From Cylindrobasidium torrendii FP15055 ss-10 (lineage: Eukaryota; Basidiomycota; Agaricomycetes; Agaricales; Physalacriaceae), in contig KN880585.1 of assembly GCA_000934385.1 (NCBI GenBank), forward strand, positions 1 through 57,903: a stretch of DNA of 57,903 bases, read 5' to 3'. How positions within the stretch are numbered: position 1 is the first letter of the stretch; each line of letters starts with the position of its first letter. Position numbers and translations under genes: made by a program. Below are positions 23,151-35,600 of this stretch, piece after piece. The notes below the pieces were generated by a model. That model was not told the origin of the DNA. It saw only the letters and a program-made list of their open reading frames with translations, and did not search any database.

Positions 23151-23653
23151 CTACCGCCTCCCTGCTTTCATCACCTTCGCTCCCATCGATGCTCGATGCG
23201 TATCGACTTTGCGCTTTTTATTTGTCACCACAGCGTTGGGATTCGGAGCTTGCTTTGTCTCCGCTGCTACTTTGGACACTCGTTTCTGCTTCTTAAAAGG
23301 GGTAACTTCTTCGGGCAGCGGGGCCTTCTCTTGCTCATACGACGGTGCATTATTATCTCTCTTGCGCTTTCGAACCCACGGCGGCAACTCAACGTAACGT
23401 CGGGCGGAAGTGGATGTTGTCTGTGTGAACATAATGTTGATGACGCGCGCGCACGCTCGACTCATGTCCATAAAGTTGAAGTATACACCCTTCTCGTGTA
23501 ACGCTCTATTGAAAAAACGTAATGAGTACGAGAGTGGCCCCCAGAAAGAAGCCAGACACACGCGATGACATCCCTCAATGCGTTAGGTTCATCTGTTGGA
23601 AACACCTGATCCTGACCGTCATGGCGATGCACAGATAATCGAGATTGTAACAT
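23151..23653 (-). CDS. Small basic protein, likely nuclear, unknown function
   Basis: Two exons (23653-23562, 23505-23151; intron 56 nt, GTGTGT...AATAG) give 148 aa. The N-terminal half (LRDVIAALHEKGVYFNFMD and ARVINIMFTQ) looks folded. The C-terminal half is strongly basic with several nuclear-signal-like clusters (RKRKRD, PFKKQKR, TNKKRKVD). I recognise no family. Phase and splice sites fit well, which supports a real gene, but more exons could lie upstream. Confidence 0.45.
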
Positions 23654-25625
23654 ATCAGTTCGTGGATTTACCGCTGTTTTTGGGTTCTATTTAACTGATC
23701 CACTTCATTTGGCACTGTGTTTCTCTGTCTCGTGATCGCAGCCTGTAAGTCACGCTCGATGCTGAAGACACCTTCGCCTCACTCGAAGGGGTATAGCAGG
23801 CACTCAGAGCCCTTGAAAAACATTCAAAGATGCGGCATGCTCACTTTTAGGGCGACTTCAGGGGAAACAATGGCGCTTCATTTCGTTGTGCTAGCATAGT
23901 GCTTTCCCCCAGATCGGCTCCCCTAAAGGGCCAAAAAGGGTTAATAGGCTAAACACTGTTTTACGGTCTACAAGAAAAGATTAGAACACAAATGGATCTT
24001 TACAGCGCGTACGAAGGCGTGTGCCACTCAAGAAGCCGGTCAGGCTACTTACTGGTTCCGTATTCACGCCGCCGATCACATCACTCGGATATGCTGCCGT
24101 GCTTTCCTTCGCTTCCATCGAGGCTGAACGGCTTCAGTCAGAACCACTGAGTATGCGCATGCACGCTCAGGTTTGGTGATATTGGGTGGAACTCGAATAA
24201 ACCTGTTTGAAAGTACCGATTGTCAATGGGTACTCTGTGTCCCAGCGCGCGGTCCACTTCACTTCGTCATGCTCCGGGTCCAGTCGTAATAATCACTGTA
24301 TATCTTCATATGAAACAATCGTGAGCATCCTCGCGCCTCCGTGTTAATTTCCGAATGCCATTTTGCAGGCTCGGGTACACTAACTATCACTCCGGCGCCT
24401 TCGGCGCCTTTGTTCAATCTGCGCTTTGCGTGCGATCGTCGGACAGGGCCTCATCCTTTCACCGATAAGTATATTCCTTTCCAAAGGTTTGGTGTCGCTT
24501 CGAAGATTCATCTTGGGCTATCTTGAGCCGTATCCTTGGTGCGAGGTAGGATTGACCCCTACTACTCTCGGTAGTGTGCGCACGTACCGCGCCGCCATCG
24601 TGCTTACACTCCATCACGTCTTCTCCTGAACTCTAAGTGGGCTAAACGACATACTTACACGACATGCCCCATGTGCTATGCCGCAAGATACGCTTGAGTC
24701 TTAGTCTATCCGCATCTTCGACTTCGAGGCCTCGGCCCTCAAGACCTCATTATTGATTATTGAAATTTTGAACAGCGGCCATCGGCCTCGCGCGGGTGTC
24801 AGTGCAATTTACGGAATGTGATCTTCTTCATTTCGAATTGTGGGTTTCGAGAAGCTCGCGAGAATGCTGGACAGGCCAACTCACAAGCTTGTCAACTATT
24901 TACTTACTTGGGGTGAGTGACGTTGAGGCTCTAGAGTCTGCACTGAGTTCGAAATTAAAGCGACGGCGGACTGGTGCGGAACTCAACCATCATCGGTACA
25001 GGTGGATCCACGCTGTGTTCGATTCCAGATTCTGGTATAATAGCGTAAAAAAGAAGTGCACGGGAAATGTGTGTTACGGGTTTGGTACTTAGAGAAGTGA
25101 GAGAAATCAACATCTAACATTGAATTCTCGGCCAATAACGCAAGCGAAAAGGCTGGGTGATCTCCCACGCAAGGGTTTTCAGAGGCTACCGAGACAACGG
25201 GCGACTTACCTCTGACTTACTTGAAAACAATATGAATATTCTCAGCCATGCTAGATCAATCAAGGTCGCGACTCTATTGGCATTGGACGCATTGCGTTGG
25301 GAGGCACATATAGAGAGTATGTTGTCGGAGCGAGCCTGTGCGTAGTGCCGTTCTATACCACCTGGTGGCTGGAAGAATAGTAGAGCGGAGTACCTGTACC
25401 ACAACCAATTTTTAGCTACGGAAGTTTCCCTCATAAATAGGGTGCAGAAGGTGGAGTCGTATGAGCAAGAGAGCAAACCAAAAAAACAGTGTACAAGGTG
25501 CGAGTAGGAATATTAGCTATACACGTACGAGGTAATAATGATACAATTATGTTGTGGATACGAGATGTATGAGAAAGCAAATACGTTGACGAAAATGCTA
25601 GAATGCTGGATAGAAGGGAGGGCAA
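23654..25625. other. Gene-poor region
   Basis: About 2 kb without a convincing gene. A perfect GC hairpin (GGCGCCTTCGGCGCC) lies near 24393. A frame at 24426-24629 has a hydrophobic run, but I find no splice structure around it. It also holds the 3' end of the APSES gene. Confidence 0.4.
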
Positions 25626-27287
25626 TCACCAAGGACGGACCGGGATGTGTTCGTCCAAAGGGCCGTGTCCAAACTCGTGACGACGACGAATGTCATAGTC
25701 CCCCCTGGTCTGTTCGAGGATATGAAGTGGAACCAGTCCCATCGCGTTGAACTTGGACGAGAGGTGGTGAGTGTCAGCCTCCGGCGTCGCGGGTGAAATT
25801 GGCGAGGCCGCGGAGGAAGAGCTCGATCCACTGGAGCTTGTCGTTGGGATAGAAAGTTGGAAGGGTAGCTTGCGGTGCTCTTGAGATGAAATAGAGCTAC
25901 ACAGAGAAATGATGAGCGTTGATACGGGTGAGTAGAAGGGATGCATGCAACGCACCCATAATGATAGAGCGGTGGCGAATGAGAAAATCTTTGGTCCGGG
26001 TGTGCGTTGTGTGCGCAACGGTCGTCGGATCGGAGCCTTTGTAGAACGGCTGCCGTGTCGTCTACCTCGACTCCCCGTAGATTTTCCAACGAGGAAAAAG
26101 GAGGCAAGGAGACTGCACTCGACGGTGATGAGATCAAGCTTCTGCTCGACTGCTCATAGTGCGAGGACGTTCGTTGTGAGAAATCGCTTCCAGCTGACGT
26201 AGACGTGATGGACGATGGACGAGAAGGCTCCATGGTGTATGTCGAATAGTCTGTTGGAGATCTCACAGGATAAGGCGCATATCGGTGGACGGTAGGTGGT
26301 GTCCGTGTCACCTGGCGTCCAGCACCATGCACGCTCGGATCACCAATGGGCAAGTCGGATTGTGGTTTGGGGTAAGGGTTATTGTGGGGGGTCTGACCAG
26401 CGCTGAAGGGAGCATCCGTCGAAATTGCCAAACCTCCGCGTTCGCTGGAGGCTGGGACCGTGCGGCGGACCCTTCGACGCGCAGAGGGCACGAGTTGGCC
26501 ATAACCGGGCTGATCGGGTGTGAGGCAAGTGCTTGGGAACGTCGGGCTGTGGTTATTTAAGTTTACGGAGGAAAAGTGGTGACGCTGGTGCTCATACCCG
26601 AAGAGAGGAACAAGGTCCTCCCGGATGTCCCAAGCCACTCTAGTGGAAATATTAGCTCAGCCCCATAGTGTTAGCGTAGGCGCACACCTCCTAGCTAACC
26701 GCAATGCGACCTAGAGACGTTTGAGCAACGCTGGACGGATGAGAGGCTCATCAGCGTACCTCGTATGGCATCCAAGTGCCTTGGATTTTGAGGTAGCCGC
26801 CACGAACGCGACGGATGCGATTCTGAAGCTCGGGCTGAGCGTCCACCATTTTCACAATATCAGCTGGGGATAGCTTCAGCGGTCCATACAAACACAATCG
26901 AGAACGAGTGCCACCTTTGTTGTGACCAAGAGCTGAGCGCAGCGTGAGTCAATGTCCTGCAGAAATGCCTAGCGTACACACCTTTCCATATGCCAGTCCA
27001 TAGGACAAAGCCGTCGTCCACATCGAGCATGATCCATTGGTTGTTCAGTGGATACTCGTACACAGGACTGGAAATATGTCAGCATTACTCGGATGGTCGG
27101 GCAGCGTCGCCTTACAGGTAGCCTCGAGGATCGTTGCTGGTGATATAACGCGCCTTCGTGACGCGGTGCTTCGAGCTTGCATAGGGTTGAAAGCGCGCCG
27201 GCTCTGAAGACGAGTGCGCCGCATCCTGATGCTACTGCTCATCAGCGTCTGATCCACGTCGCCAGACAGATTGCACACCTCCTGCAT
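25626..27287 (-). CDS. APSES/KilA-N-type DNA-binding protein
   Basis: Nine exons give 419 aa: 27287-27279, 27231-27116, 27067-26982, 26932-26915, 26863-26760, 26710-26688, 26639-26598, 26546-25956 and 25896-25626. Four exons are 9-42 nt, so plain open frames show only the tail. The DNA-binding region (about 15-165) reads KHRVTKARYITSNDPRGYL, then QWIMLDVDDGFVLWTGIWK, NKADIVKMVDAQPELQNR, RRVRGGYLKIQGTWMPYE, VALRLARRVAWDIREDLVP and LFGPTFPSTCL. This is the APSES pattern (G-x-W-x-P-x-x-x-A-x-x-x-A) in the basidiomycete form. The rest is proline- and serine-rich with no ankyrin repeats, which sets it apart from MBP1/SWI4 and places it nearer StuA/Xbp1-like proteins. It should act in the nucleus in development or cell-cycle control. 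The 9-nt first exon is the least certain part. Confidence 0.8.
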
Positions 27288-30200
27288 GTTGTATAGAGAC
27301 AGCGCAGAGTTTCAGAGATTTGTTCTGGGCGCGAGAGCAAGCGGGCGGGATACCGAGGGGAGGGAAAGGGAAAGTTTATAGACGGGAAGAATCAGGGAAG
27401 ATTATAACGACCAGCCGACTCGGGGCTTTTTACGGGACTCCATGTCAAAGTACGAAATATATCTGCACCACGCGTAAACAATGGTTACTCCAAAAGAAGT
27501 AAAGCAGGACAGAAGCAGGAGATATGATGGTTCTCGGCGTGCCGGTGCCAGTAGCAAGGGACATAGCGTCGAATCGGGACCGTCGACTTTGTGTTTTCCG
27601 GTAATCGCAAGAGAATCACTCCGTAGATCTCTCGCGGTGAACTTCGAAATTGGCCCGACCGATCTCAGGTAATAATTGATTATTGAAAGAAGGACCTTTT
27701 CGAAACCAGATTACGCGTCGGGCGTCGAGGCAAGAGTGTGGATGTACCAGTCAATCCTGATGGCAGCCATCAGGCAGCATCAGGCATTGGTGCGGAGGTG
27801 AATCATCCCGGTACCTCATCCCTGCAGGATACTCGAGCAGGGTATAACAGCCGAAGTGACCCAAAAGAATACCACACTCAATCCAGCCTGCATATGGCGA
27901 AGTTCCTGGAGTCTTGAGTCGTTGAGGCTGCGCTTGATCTTCCAAGAATTCCGCGATGAACGGTAAGAACACAACAGCAAGCAGCAAAACGGGACAAGAC
28001 TCAAAAAACCTTGGGCCCGGGTCACGTGCCTGATTTGAACCACGCGCATCGCAAACCTTATTTTGTGAGTGTGAAATACGCCGGAAATACTATGCGTGAG
28101 GGTGGCAAGCGAACGGAGGTGGAGGTGATGGCCACTTTCACGCGTACGTAACCCGAGGATGTCCATTGTATAATGATTAGCTCCCCCACCGTTCATGACC
28201 ACAAAGAGCTTTTCCGGGCTTTTCCTGCACTTACTGTACTATCTCTTAGCCTTCCGTAAGCGGGCTATTGCATCAAATGTGAGGGTATTCTCGTGCCCGT
28301 GTCGCCAACCAGTGATGCATCGTCGACCAAGGATCTTTCGAAAGTCTCGAAAGTCAAATTGACTTAAAGAAGAATCAAGGGTTGTTACATGCCCTTGCTT
28401 TACGAACCCAACTCAAGTTGCCAACACCACACACACCTATGTACATAAGAACAGTGTGGATACAGTGTATAGATGTCACGGTTGTAATTGTTTTGTATAG
28501 CATCCCTCGCAAGTCGCTGGCATAGCCTTTTTACTGTCAAACCCTTCGACTATGGGTCATGGGATCATACACAAATTATCGCCCTCGAGCACGCCGTTGG
28601 TTCGGTAGCTCTAGGTAGCAATTATCACTTCGTGCAGATCGACCGCTTATTGTTCTCCCTGCGCCGTTTTAATTATTATCGAGCCCGTATCGAGCCGCCA
28701 TTAAGGTGGCTGTCCCTACATTTCCTTCTGTCCCCCGCGAAGACCCCATTCGGGGCTCGAGGCGGCTTTGAGGTGAACATGCTCACCCATTCTTTGAGCC
28801 TTCCTCTTTAGGATAGCTAGGATCAAGATCGGTCAGCCTCCGTTTCGCTGTTAACCGATGTGGACCAACTTTCCTGGAATGGCGAACTGCGAAGGAACGA
28901 TCCGAGCCGACACGAGCAAAAAAGATTGTGGAAAGATAGGCAATCCCACTCCAAATGTGCATGAGGGCATGCCCAAGAATGCAGTCATACGGGTCATGCC
29001 TAATCTATGCATGTGAGCGGCAAGTGCCAGAGCGTTGAACGTTAGAGCGAAAACATCACTTTACCACTTCGAGCGCGTTTTCGTCAAGGCGGCCCGTGCT
29101 TTGATTGTCGCATGTTGTAGTCACCTATCATTATGTTGGGAGTCGTACAGGAGCTAAGCGCGTGTTCTCAGTGCGTTTTGCGTATGTAAAAGCCTGTCGA
29201 AATTCAAAAGTCGCCTTCTCGCGCTACAACCGTGGAAAATCGTTAGCTAATCAAGTCAAAGTCTAGGCCGTGTGACGACATGGTTCCTTGCTGGACCCTC
29301 GAATACTACTACTACTTCCCCACAATTGCCTCGGTCTACATACTTTTACTACTACTCCATCCTCGGTGCGAAAAGAGCCGCTGCGGCTGGCCGAAAGACT
29401 TGCATCCATCCTCGTCGACGCTGAAAGTGCGCAAATCAAAGCATTGGGTCAATGGGTGGGAAAGTAAACCCTGTATCGCCTCGACGCCTCATGCGTTACG
29501 AGCGGACGGATTATAAGCTATGTAGGACACCTTAACCGAGTGCTTGGACTCTGAAATCGCAGCCACACCGAGCCACACAGACACGCGCGTAGCAGACCCC
29601 GGCTTTAATGAGCGGACCGCCTTAATTATGTCCTCCATCCCAAGGCTTCCTCGCCCATGTTCTGCGCTTGTTCTGCGCCATATGTATATCCTCATAAGTC
29701 GTTAATTTCTGTGTGCTTCGATTTCAGAAGGTCGTATGGTACACGCACTCGGATTTGTGCTACCGGTGGTAGAGGCTACAAATTTGGACGAAGTGTGGGT
29801 AGGCTGAGTGAGTATCCACTTCATGTATTGTAGTAGTAGTATGGTGAGAATCCCGCTACCTATTCATGCCCGACCGAGTTCAAGAAAACAAAATACGGAC
29901 CTTGCTGCCCGTGAGACCCACAGCTTCTCGACTCTGTAAAGAAAATAACTGGGTTCTCAACTTCGTGACACACAGATGATGGGTTCAGTTGCTTGTTCGG
30001 ACAACACTGGGATAACAGTCGCGTACAAAACGTCGGTACCCTGCCCGAAGTGTACCTGTGCGTATGTTGATAAACAAAGATCGACAGACCACAGGATGCA
30101 GCGATGCAGAGAACGCAATATTGTGAAAATTGAAAGTGGATCAACCTCGTGACAACGCGTGTCGCCCACACCATCGTTTCAGTGGACACTACTCTCTCGC

Positions 30201-30604
30201 ATTGTGCCATATAAAGCAGTAAACATTGAATAGTCTCGGCGTCTTGAGAAATGTGAAGGCATTCTATTTAGATTGATGTCCAGGATTCGACAACAACGCT
30301 GTCAAGCTTACCGAGGACGCGGAATGTGCACCGCAAACGAGGTTCGATCCTGGCATGCACACCTCTGTCTGGACCAGGGCTCAGCTTCCATGCTCGCAGG
30401 AGGCAACAGGTCCGCCATAGGGTGAACAGTGTTTAGCTGTTGATCATTTCACGCGTCATGGGGGCGAAACGAACAAGCGTCGACCCTCGGGAACTGTGGT
30501 AACACCTGAAAGGCGTCTTGGCTGTCAACTTGCTGTTATTCAGCATTGCATACACCGCTCCTCGGTCCGTCTGTTCGTAGTCACAGGTGGGTGACCCTTG
30601 GACC
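27288..30604. other. Gene-poor region
   Basis: More than 3 kb without a supported gene. Open frames are short, overlap on both strands and show no domain. Short trinucleotide runs (TAC/GTA) occur near 29304 and 29830. No transposon ends or tRNA were recognised. Confidence 0.45.
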
Positions 30605-31023
30605 ATGCCCCAGCCGTCCTGTTCCATCTTCTGCTCCCTGTTCTGCTCCCTTCTAGTGGAATATCACATCGAGAGCGCCACCGGCATCGCAGAAGTGCAA
30701 ACACGAGTCTATTCGCACCTTATGGATATTGAAACTGAGGCACAAGCCTTCATGAATGAGCGGTATGAGCGCAACATGGAGATGATGGATGTCGAAAGCA
30801 AGAGCCAACTTGGCCCAAGAAAGCGGCCCGCGGCGATCACTGGCAGTGATCGAGATCATGCCGCCACCCGCCGCGGCAACGTTCGTAGTTGGGTTGCCTA
30901 TATAGTCCACAGGGAACCGCAGGTCCTAAGCGTGAGATGCATCCCATTGCTTCTATCCCAAGAATCCCACCCACTCTTTACACCTATCACGATTCCGAAT
31001 CGGAGGAACTTGAGATTATCTAG
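30605..31023 (+). CDS. Weak gene candidate, small hydrophilic protein
   Basis: Exons 30605-30845 and 30923-31023 join in phase across a 77-nt intron to give 113 aa. Without the splice the frame runs to 31135 into low-quality sequence. With it, the protein ends in a well-formed acidic tail (YHDSESEELEII). The middle (ETEAQAFMNERYERNMEMMD) is helical. No family is recognised. It lies alone in a gene-poor stretch, so it may be a relic. Confidence 0.3.
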
Positions 31024-31268
31024 GTCCCAAGAAGAGTTTTTATTTATTTTTTCGAGGCGTCCCAGAAAACGGCGTGAAGAGTGCTCGGAAACTGGCGAAA
31101 AGACGTCACGAGAGAATGCGGGCCTCCGGAAGTGAGTTCAAAAGTCAGAGGACTCGAGGGAACCGGTCTGGCTTTGCCCGGGTTTTTGCTTGGTACTCTA
31201 CTATGCGCTGTGTATCGAGAGCATGATTCCTAGCCCCAGCTGCGTCGTATGCCTTTACTGGCTTTCCG

Positions 31269-31346
31269 GTTACAGCAGCATGCAAAAGTTTGTGAACATT
31301 TTGCGTTCTGCGTGAACAACCCAGGAACAGGCTCGAGTTCATTTCC
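31269..31346. repeat. Inverted repeat, left arm
   Basis: About 78 bp pairs with the right arm at 31560-31639 in opposite orientation, with 213 bp between. Identity is roughly 80-85 percent by eye. The words GCAAAATGTTCACAAA and TTTTGCATGCTGCTGTA-like are shared. Read in the matching frames, both arms keep a TQNVHK-x-LHAAV peptide. Confidence 0.6.
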
Positions 31347-31559
31347 GCGCCGTCCAGGCGCCATCTAGAGGCTTGAACTTCCTGTTTGGGACAGCCCGAC
31401 AGGCGCCCTTCGTCGATCGCAATGGCGCAAACAGCAACCAAGGGCGCGAACAAGCTCGTTGAAGTTCGTGCCATGATTGAAATTGTTTTTGTGCATGTAG
31501 GAGCTAGATAACGACCCTGTAAAGCGCCCAGCAGGCTTTTGGTTGTCGGATGCTGGCCC

Positions 31560-31639
31560 GGAAATGAACTCGCAACCTGGTGCCTAGGTTCTTCACGCCA
31601 GACGCAAAATGTTCACAAAGTTTTGCATGCTGCTGTAGC
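31560..31639. repeat. Inverted repeat, right arm
   Basis: This is the partner of the arm at 31269-31346. The arm also contains its own small stem, GCAAAA against TTTTGC. It could be the end of a small transposon-like element or a diverged duplicated gene piece. Confidence 0.6.
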
Positions 31640-32829
31640 TCGAGATGGATGGCCCCATATCATTGGCATTCACTCTGCTGTTCTTTACCTCGTGAGTCTC
31701 GAGTTACCAGTACCTCGATAACCCAAAACGATTACCATGGTACTGAGATCTTGCTCTCGGCCTCGGGCAGCAGAAATCGCTCGAGTCTCGACAACAAATA
31801 TCAGGATGATCTTAAGATGAGTCTGGATTGCAGCCGATGAGGTATCCGCCATACCCCGCATATCTAATCGTTACCTAGTATCCCAATATGGCAGTATCAC
31901 TAACAATGGCGTGTGTTCATTTCCCCGCTGTCATGTATATACAGGATACGGTGAATTCATTACGTTGAGTATCGACCCTCGAGCGACAGTTATCGAGTCA
32001 AATACCATGTATGTTAGTTTGTGAATGAAAGCCGCAGCGGTTACTAGTGAGTCAGAGACGAGAACTCGGGCAAGAACCCGTTCATCAACACCTTGCCCCC
32101 CAGACCCATGCGCCCACACAGACCGAGTTGGCACGAAAACACATCTCCTCACCCAGCCAAACACCAATATGACGCGGATATCACACAGCTCTGGCGAATG
32201 GTGGATAGCGACAGTCCTGTAAACGACCAAAAGGTTATGGAGCTTCCCTTCAGAGCAGAGCGACTGTCGGCATACAGCTTCGAGGGTACGTTTGGGCGGA
32301 TCCTCTGCACTAACTCTGAGTGGTTCCCGTGTGGTGAGAGATTCTCGTTAGGGTCTGATTCCCCTCTAATAGTAATAAGTAGTAAATACCGTCAAGCGCG
32401 CACCATTGGAGTTACCAAGGGTCGTTGTCCGAGGCGGGATGCCAATCTTGCAAGAAAGCGTCAAGGAAAAAAGAAAAAAACTGATCCGTGGTACTTCGAG
32501 ATGAAGGTCTGTTGGTCAACGTTGGTTCAGTCGACAATCATGGCATCCACCTAATGCTGTTTCGAAACAGCGACAGTCAGTGCTACAACGAGCCCAGCAC
32601 TCACTCCATCAAAAAGGTGATTACAAATAGCACCGCATCGATTCCGTATACATGAGCTCGACGTTATTTCGTACAGAAAAATACACGGAGGGATCTACCG
32701 TAGCGCGAAGAGAGCGAAGAATTGAGGAAAAGAGCACATGAACCAAATACGAGTGTGTGAGTACGTGAATATAAAAATATTTTAGGTGCGGGAGCGCGAT
32801 ATTGTAGACTGCCCACTTAGATGGGGTAT

Positions 32830-34273
32830 CTAGATCAGGTCGGCGACGTTGAGAGGCATCTCGTCGATCTGGGTGTTGTAGAATTCTGAAGGAGGATGTC
32901 AGTATGCCACATGCGGTCAAAAAAATGATAGAACGTACGCTCGATGTCACGAAGCATGCGGACGTCCTCAGTGGTGACGAAGTTGATGGCGACACCCTTG
33001 CGACCGAAACGACCGCCACGGCCGATACGGTGAATGTAGTTCTCGCGGTTGGTGGGGAGGTCGTAGTTGATGACGAGCGAAACTTGCTGGACATCGATAC
33101 CACGGGCGAGGAGATCGGTGGTGATGAGAACGCGGGAAGAGCCAGAGCGGAACTCCTTCATGAGGACCTCACGCTGCTTCTGCTCCATGTCGCCGTGCAT
33201 GGCGGAGACAGTGAATTCACGAGAGTGCATTTTCTCGGTGAGCCAGTCGACTTTGCGGCGGGTGTTGCAGAAGATGACGGCCTGAGTGATGGTGACGGTC
33301 TCGTAAAGATCGCAGAGGGTGTCGAGTTTCCACTCTTCCTTCTCTACGGCAATGTAGAACTGCTTGATACCTTCAAGAGTAAGCTCGTCCCTCTTGACGA
33401 GGATACGGACAGGGTCGCGCATGAACTTCTTGGTGACCTCGAGGACGTCGGCGGGCATCGTGGCGGACAGCAGGACAACCTGGGTGTCCTGGGGCAGAAG
33501 TTGGAAGACTGCAGAGACATGAGCAAAGAACAAGACGGCCATTGTTGCGACGCACCTTCATAGATCTGGTCTTTGAAACCTCTCGACAACATCTCATCAG
33601 CCTCATCGAGACAGAAAATCTTGATGGTGTCGGTGCGGAGCGCCCGACGGTTGATCATATCAAACACGCGGCCGGGGGTTCCGACAACGACGTGGGAGCC
33701 CTCCTGGAGCTTGGCCATATCTTCGCGGACGTTGGTACCGCCGACGCAGGCATGGCACTCAATGTTCATGTAGTCGCCGAGGGCGATGACGACTTTCTGG
33801 ATCTGCTGAGCCAGCTCGCGGGTGGGCGCGAGAATCAGGGCCTGGGTACCCTTGATGCTGAGATCCAGCTGCTGGAGGATGGAGATGGAGAAGGTGGCGG
33901 TCTTGCCAGTACCGGACTGTGCTTGCGCAATCACGTCGTGCCCCTTCACGACGGGGACGATGGCACGCTGCTGGATAGCAGACGGGCGCTCGAAACTTGT
34001 TGATGCATCAGTGTCAACGGCCAGACTCGGGCCAAGCGCACTCACCCATAAGCGTAGATGCCGCGCAGCAGCTCAGCCTTCAGTTCCATGTTATCGAAGC
34101 TATCGCACCATCAGCGCCCGCTCTCCAGCTCGTGAAGTGTGCTCACTTGTCGACGACCTGGTCCCAGTTGGACTCGATCTCAGTCTCGGCAACATCTTGG
34201 AATTCTTCTCTGTTCCATGCAGCATGTAAGTCGGCAGTGACGGCGCCAGAAAAGGCGGGACGCACGCGGACAT
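32830..34273 (-). CDS. TIF1: ATP-dependent RNA helicase eIF4A
   Basis: Six exons (34273-34266, 34209-34147, 34099-34046, 33995-33556, 33508-32939, 32885-32830) give 396 aa, the usual eIF4A length. It unwinds 5' leader structure for ribosome scanning as part of eIF4F in the cytoplasm. Motifs in order: [12 protein letters not shown] (Q motif), AQSGTGKT (I), PTRELA (Ia), TPGR (Ib), DEAD (II), SAT (III), VIFCNT (IV), ARGID (V) and HRIGRGGR (VI). The protein ends NVADLI. The first exon is only 8 nt (ATGTCCGC) and completes MSAEEFQD after splicing. I chose it because the second exon has no usable ATG in frame. Confidence 0.95.
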
Positions 34274-35600
34274 ATGTTTTTCTTTTTTCGTAAGTGCCGA
34301 CTACGTTATAGTCGTCGACGGAAAAGGCGGGGGTGGTGATGGTGTCTGTTAAGAGCCGATTATGAAGTTTTTCGGCGGACCGGAAACCGGCATTTTCGTC
34401 GTGGGAAGTAGGTGCCCGATTTGGAAGTACTTTGATCGCGCTGTGGCACAGTTGCCGACAGAGTCACTCAAGTACAAGATCCGACAGCGACAAATGTGTA
34501 GTAGCGCGCTATGACTATGGCAACATATACTGTAATCCACTAAGCTGACGACCGTACAAGTCCAGGGTAGCTGGTCAAATGTGAGGCCAAGGACTTATGT
34601 AGGTCAATACCTTTGCAGATTCTCGCAGTTTCAAGGCAAGGCATTATAGAGCACCTCTTCACCTCATGGTCATCATCTTGGGTCGCTTTATGTCCAAGTT
34701 GAAGGTCTCAGACTTTGTCCATCGCCCGTTGTCCTATCTATGAGTCCGTCGTTTTTGTCCGTGAAACCCTCCGTAAAGTCTCGCTTCCGAGTCCAGTCAC
34801 AGACTCATTCTGACAGAACAGCATGGCACGAGGTGACTTTGTCGACCTGAGGATCACATACGCATTCTTAGAATGCCTATTATGGTATGTGTTTGTGCCC
34901 ACAATATACAATACCCACTTCTAAAGGACGACTACATCACGCGCTTGTGCAGGCAATGATTCCTCCAGCCGAGGTTTAGAGGGGGTGAAGTGACTGCTTA
35001 CCTGTTTACAGACTACATTGAATGTATCCACATTCAATTGTTCACACTTCTGCGCAGTGCAGCATCATGATACGCTACGTCGCTTATACCCAGGTATTTT
35101 TTTTTTGCGTTGTTAGCGGTTTGTTTAAAGACTCTTCCTTCCAGAATGATTGTCTGACAGTCTTGATGATAATTATCTTTCTCCACCGGAGTTCTTGTGG
35201 TCCGTGGGTGCTTGCCTCTGGCGTAAACATTGTACGTATCCTCTCTGTGAGCGCCCTCATACATCACCACCAATTCATCGAAAGCTGCGTGTACAGGACG
35301 AGCGATAGCATTGTCGTCGAAAATGGGACGTTGGTTCAGCGCGAGGCCTGCACCGTTCCCGAACGGGTGCATACACATGGGCAGTACACGGGTAACACTT
35401 TGGACCGCATTTGGACCAAATTCACTCTGAAAATCGAGCATTGTCGGCATAGCGACAAATACAGCGGGGTACGCAAGCGGAAAGCGCCACCGGAGTTAGT
35501 GCCCGTTTGATCCGTCCCAATAATTCGCCCATGCCGCATGCGTCTGACATCATTTATTTCTACGCCTCTTTCCCTTCCACCAACATTCAGACCACACAAA
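34274..35600. other. Divergent region between eIF4A and beta-tubulin
   Basis: Two long overlapping frames exist, 162 aa on plus at 35022-35510 and 138 aa on minus at 35034-35450, but neither has a domain or splice support. The region should hold both promoters. Confidence 0.4.

Larger units (their letters stand above)
31024..32829. other. Gene-poor region with an inverted repeat
   Basis: Apart from the inverted repeat listed separately, no gene is supported. A 109-residue frame at 31145-31474 (-) has a signal-like start (MARTSTSLFAPLVAVCAIA) and runs through one repeat arm. Confidence 0.4.

Noticed and set aside
24385..24410. GC-rich perfect hairpin (GGCGCCTTCGGCGCC)
   Set aside because: It is short and isolated; eukaryotic genes do not use such terminators, and no RNA gene surrounds it.
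30340..30350. GGTTCGATCC word resembling a tRNA B box
   Set aside because: It is one base short of the B-box pattern and no cloverleaf or A box is found upstream.
32904..33563. 219-residue open frame on plus
   Set aside because: It is the exact antisense of eIF4A exons 4-5; the minus strand holds all helicase motifs.
33542..34003. 153-residue open frame on plus
   Set aside because: Antisense of eIF4A exon 4.
35022..35510. Overlapping 162-residue (+) and 138-residue (-) frames
   Set aside because: Both are open by chance in the same stretch, with no domain, no start context and no introns in a genome where genes are intron-rich. Transcripts would be needed to revive either.
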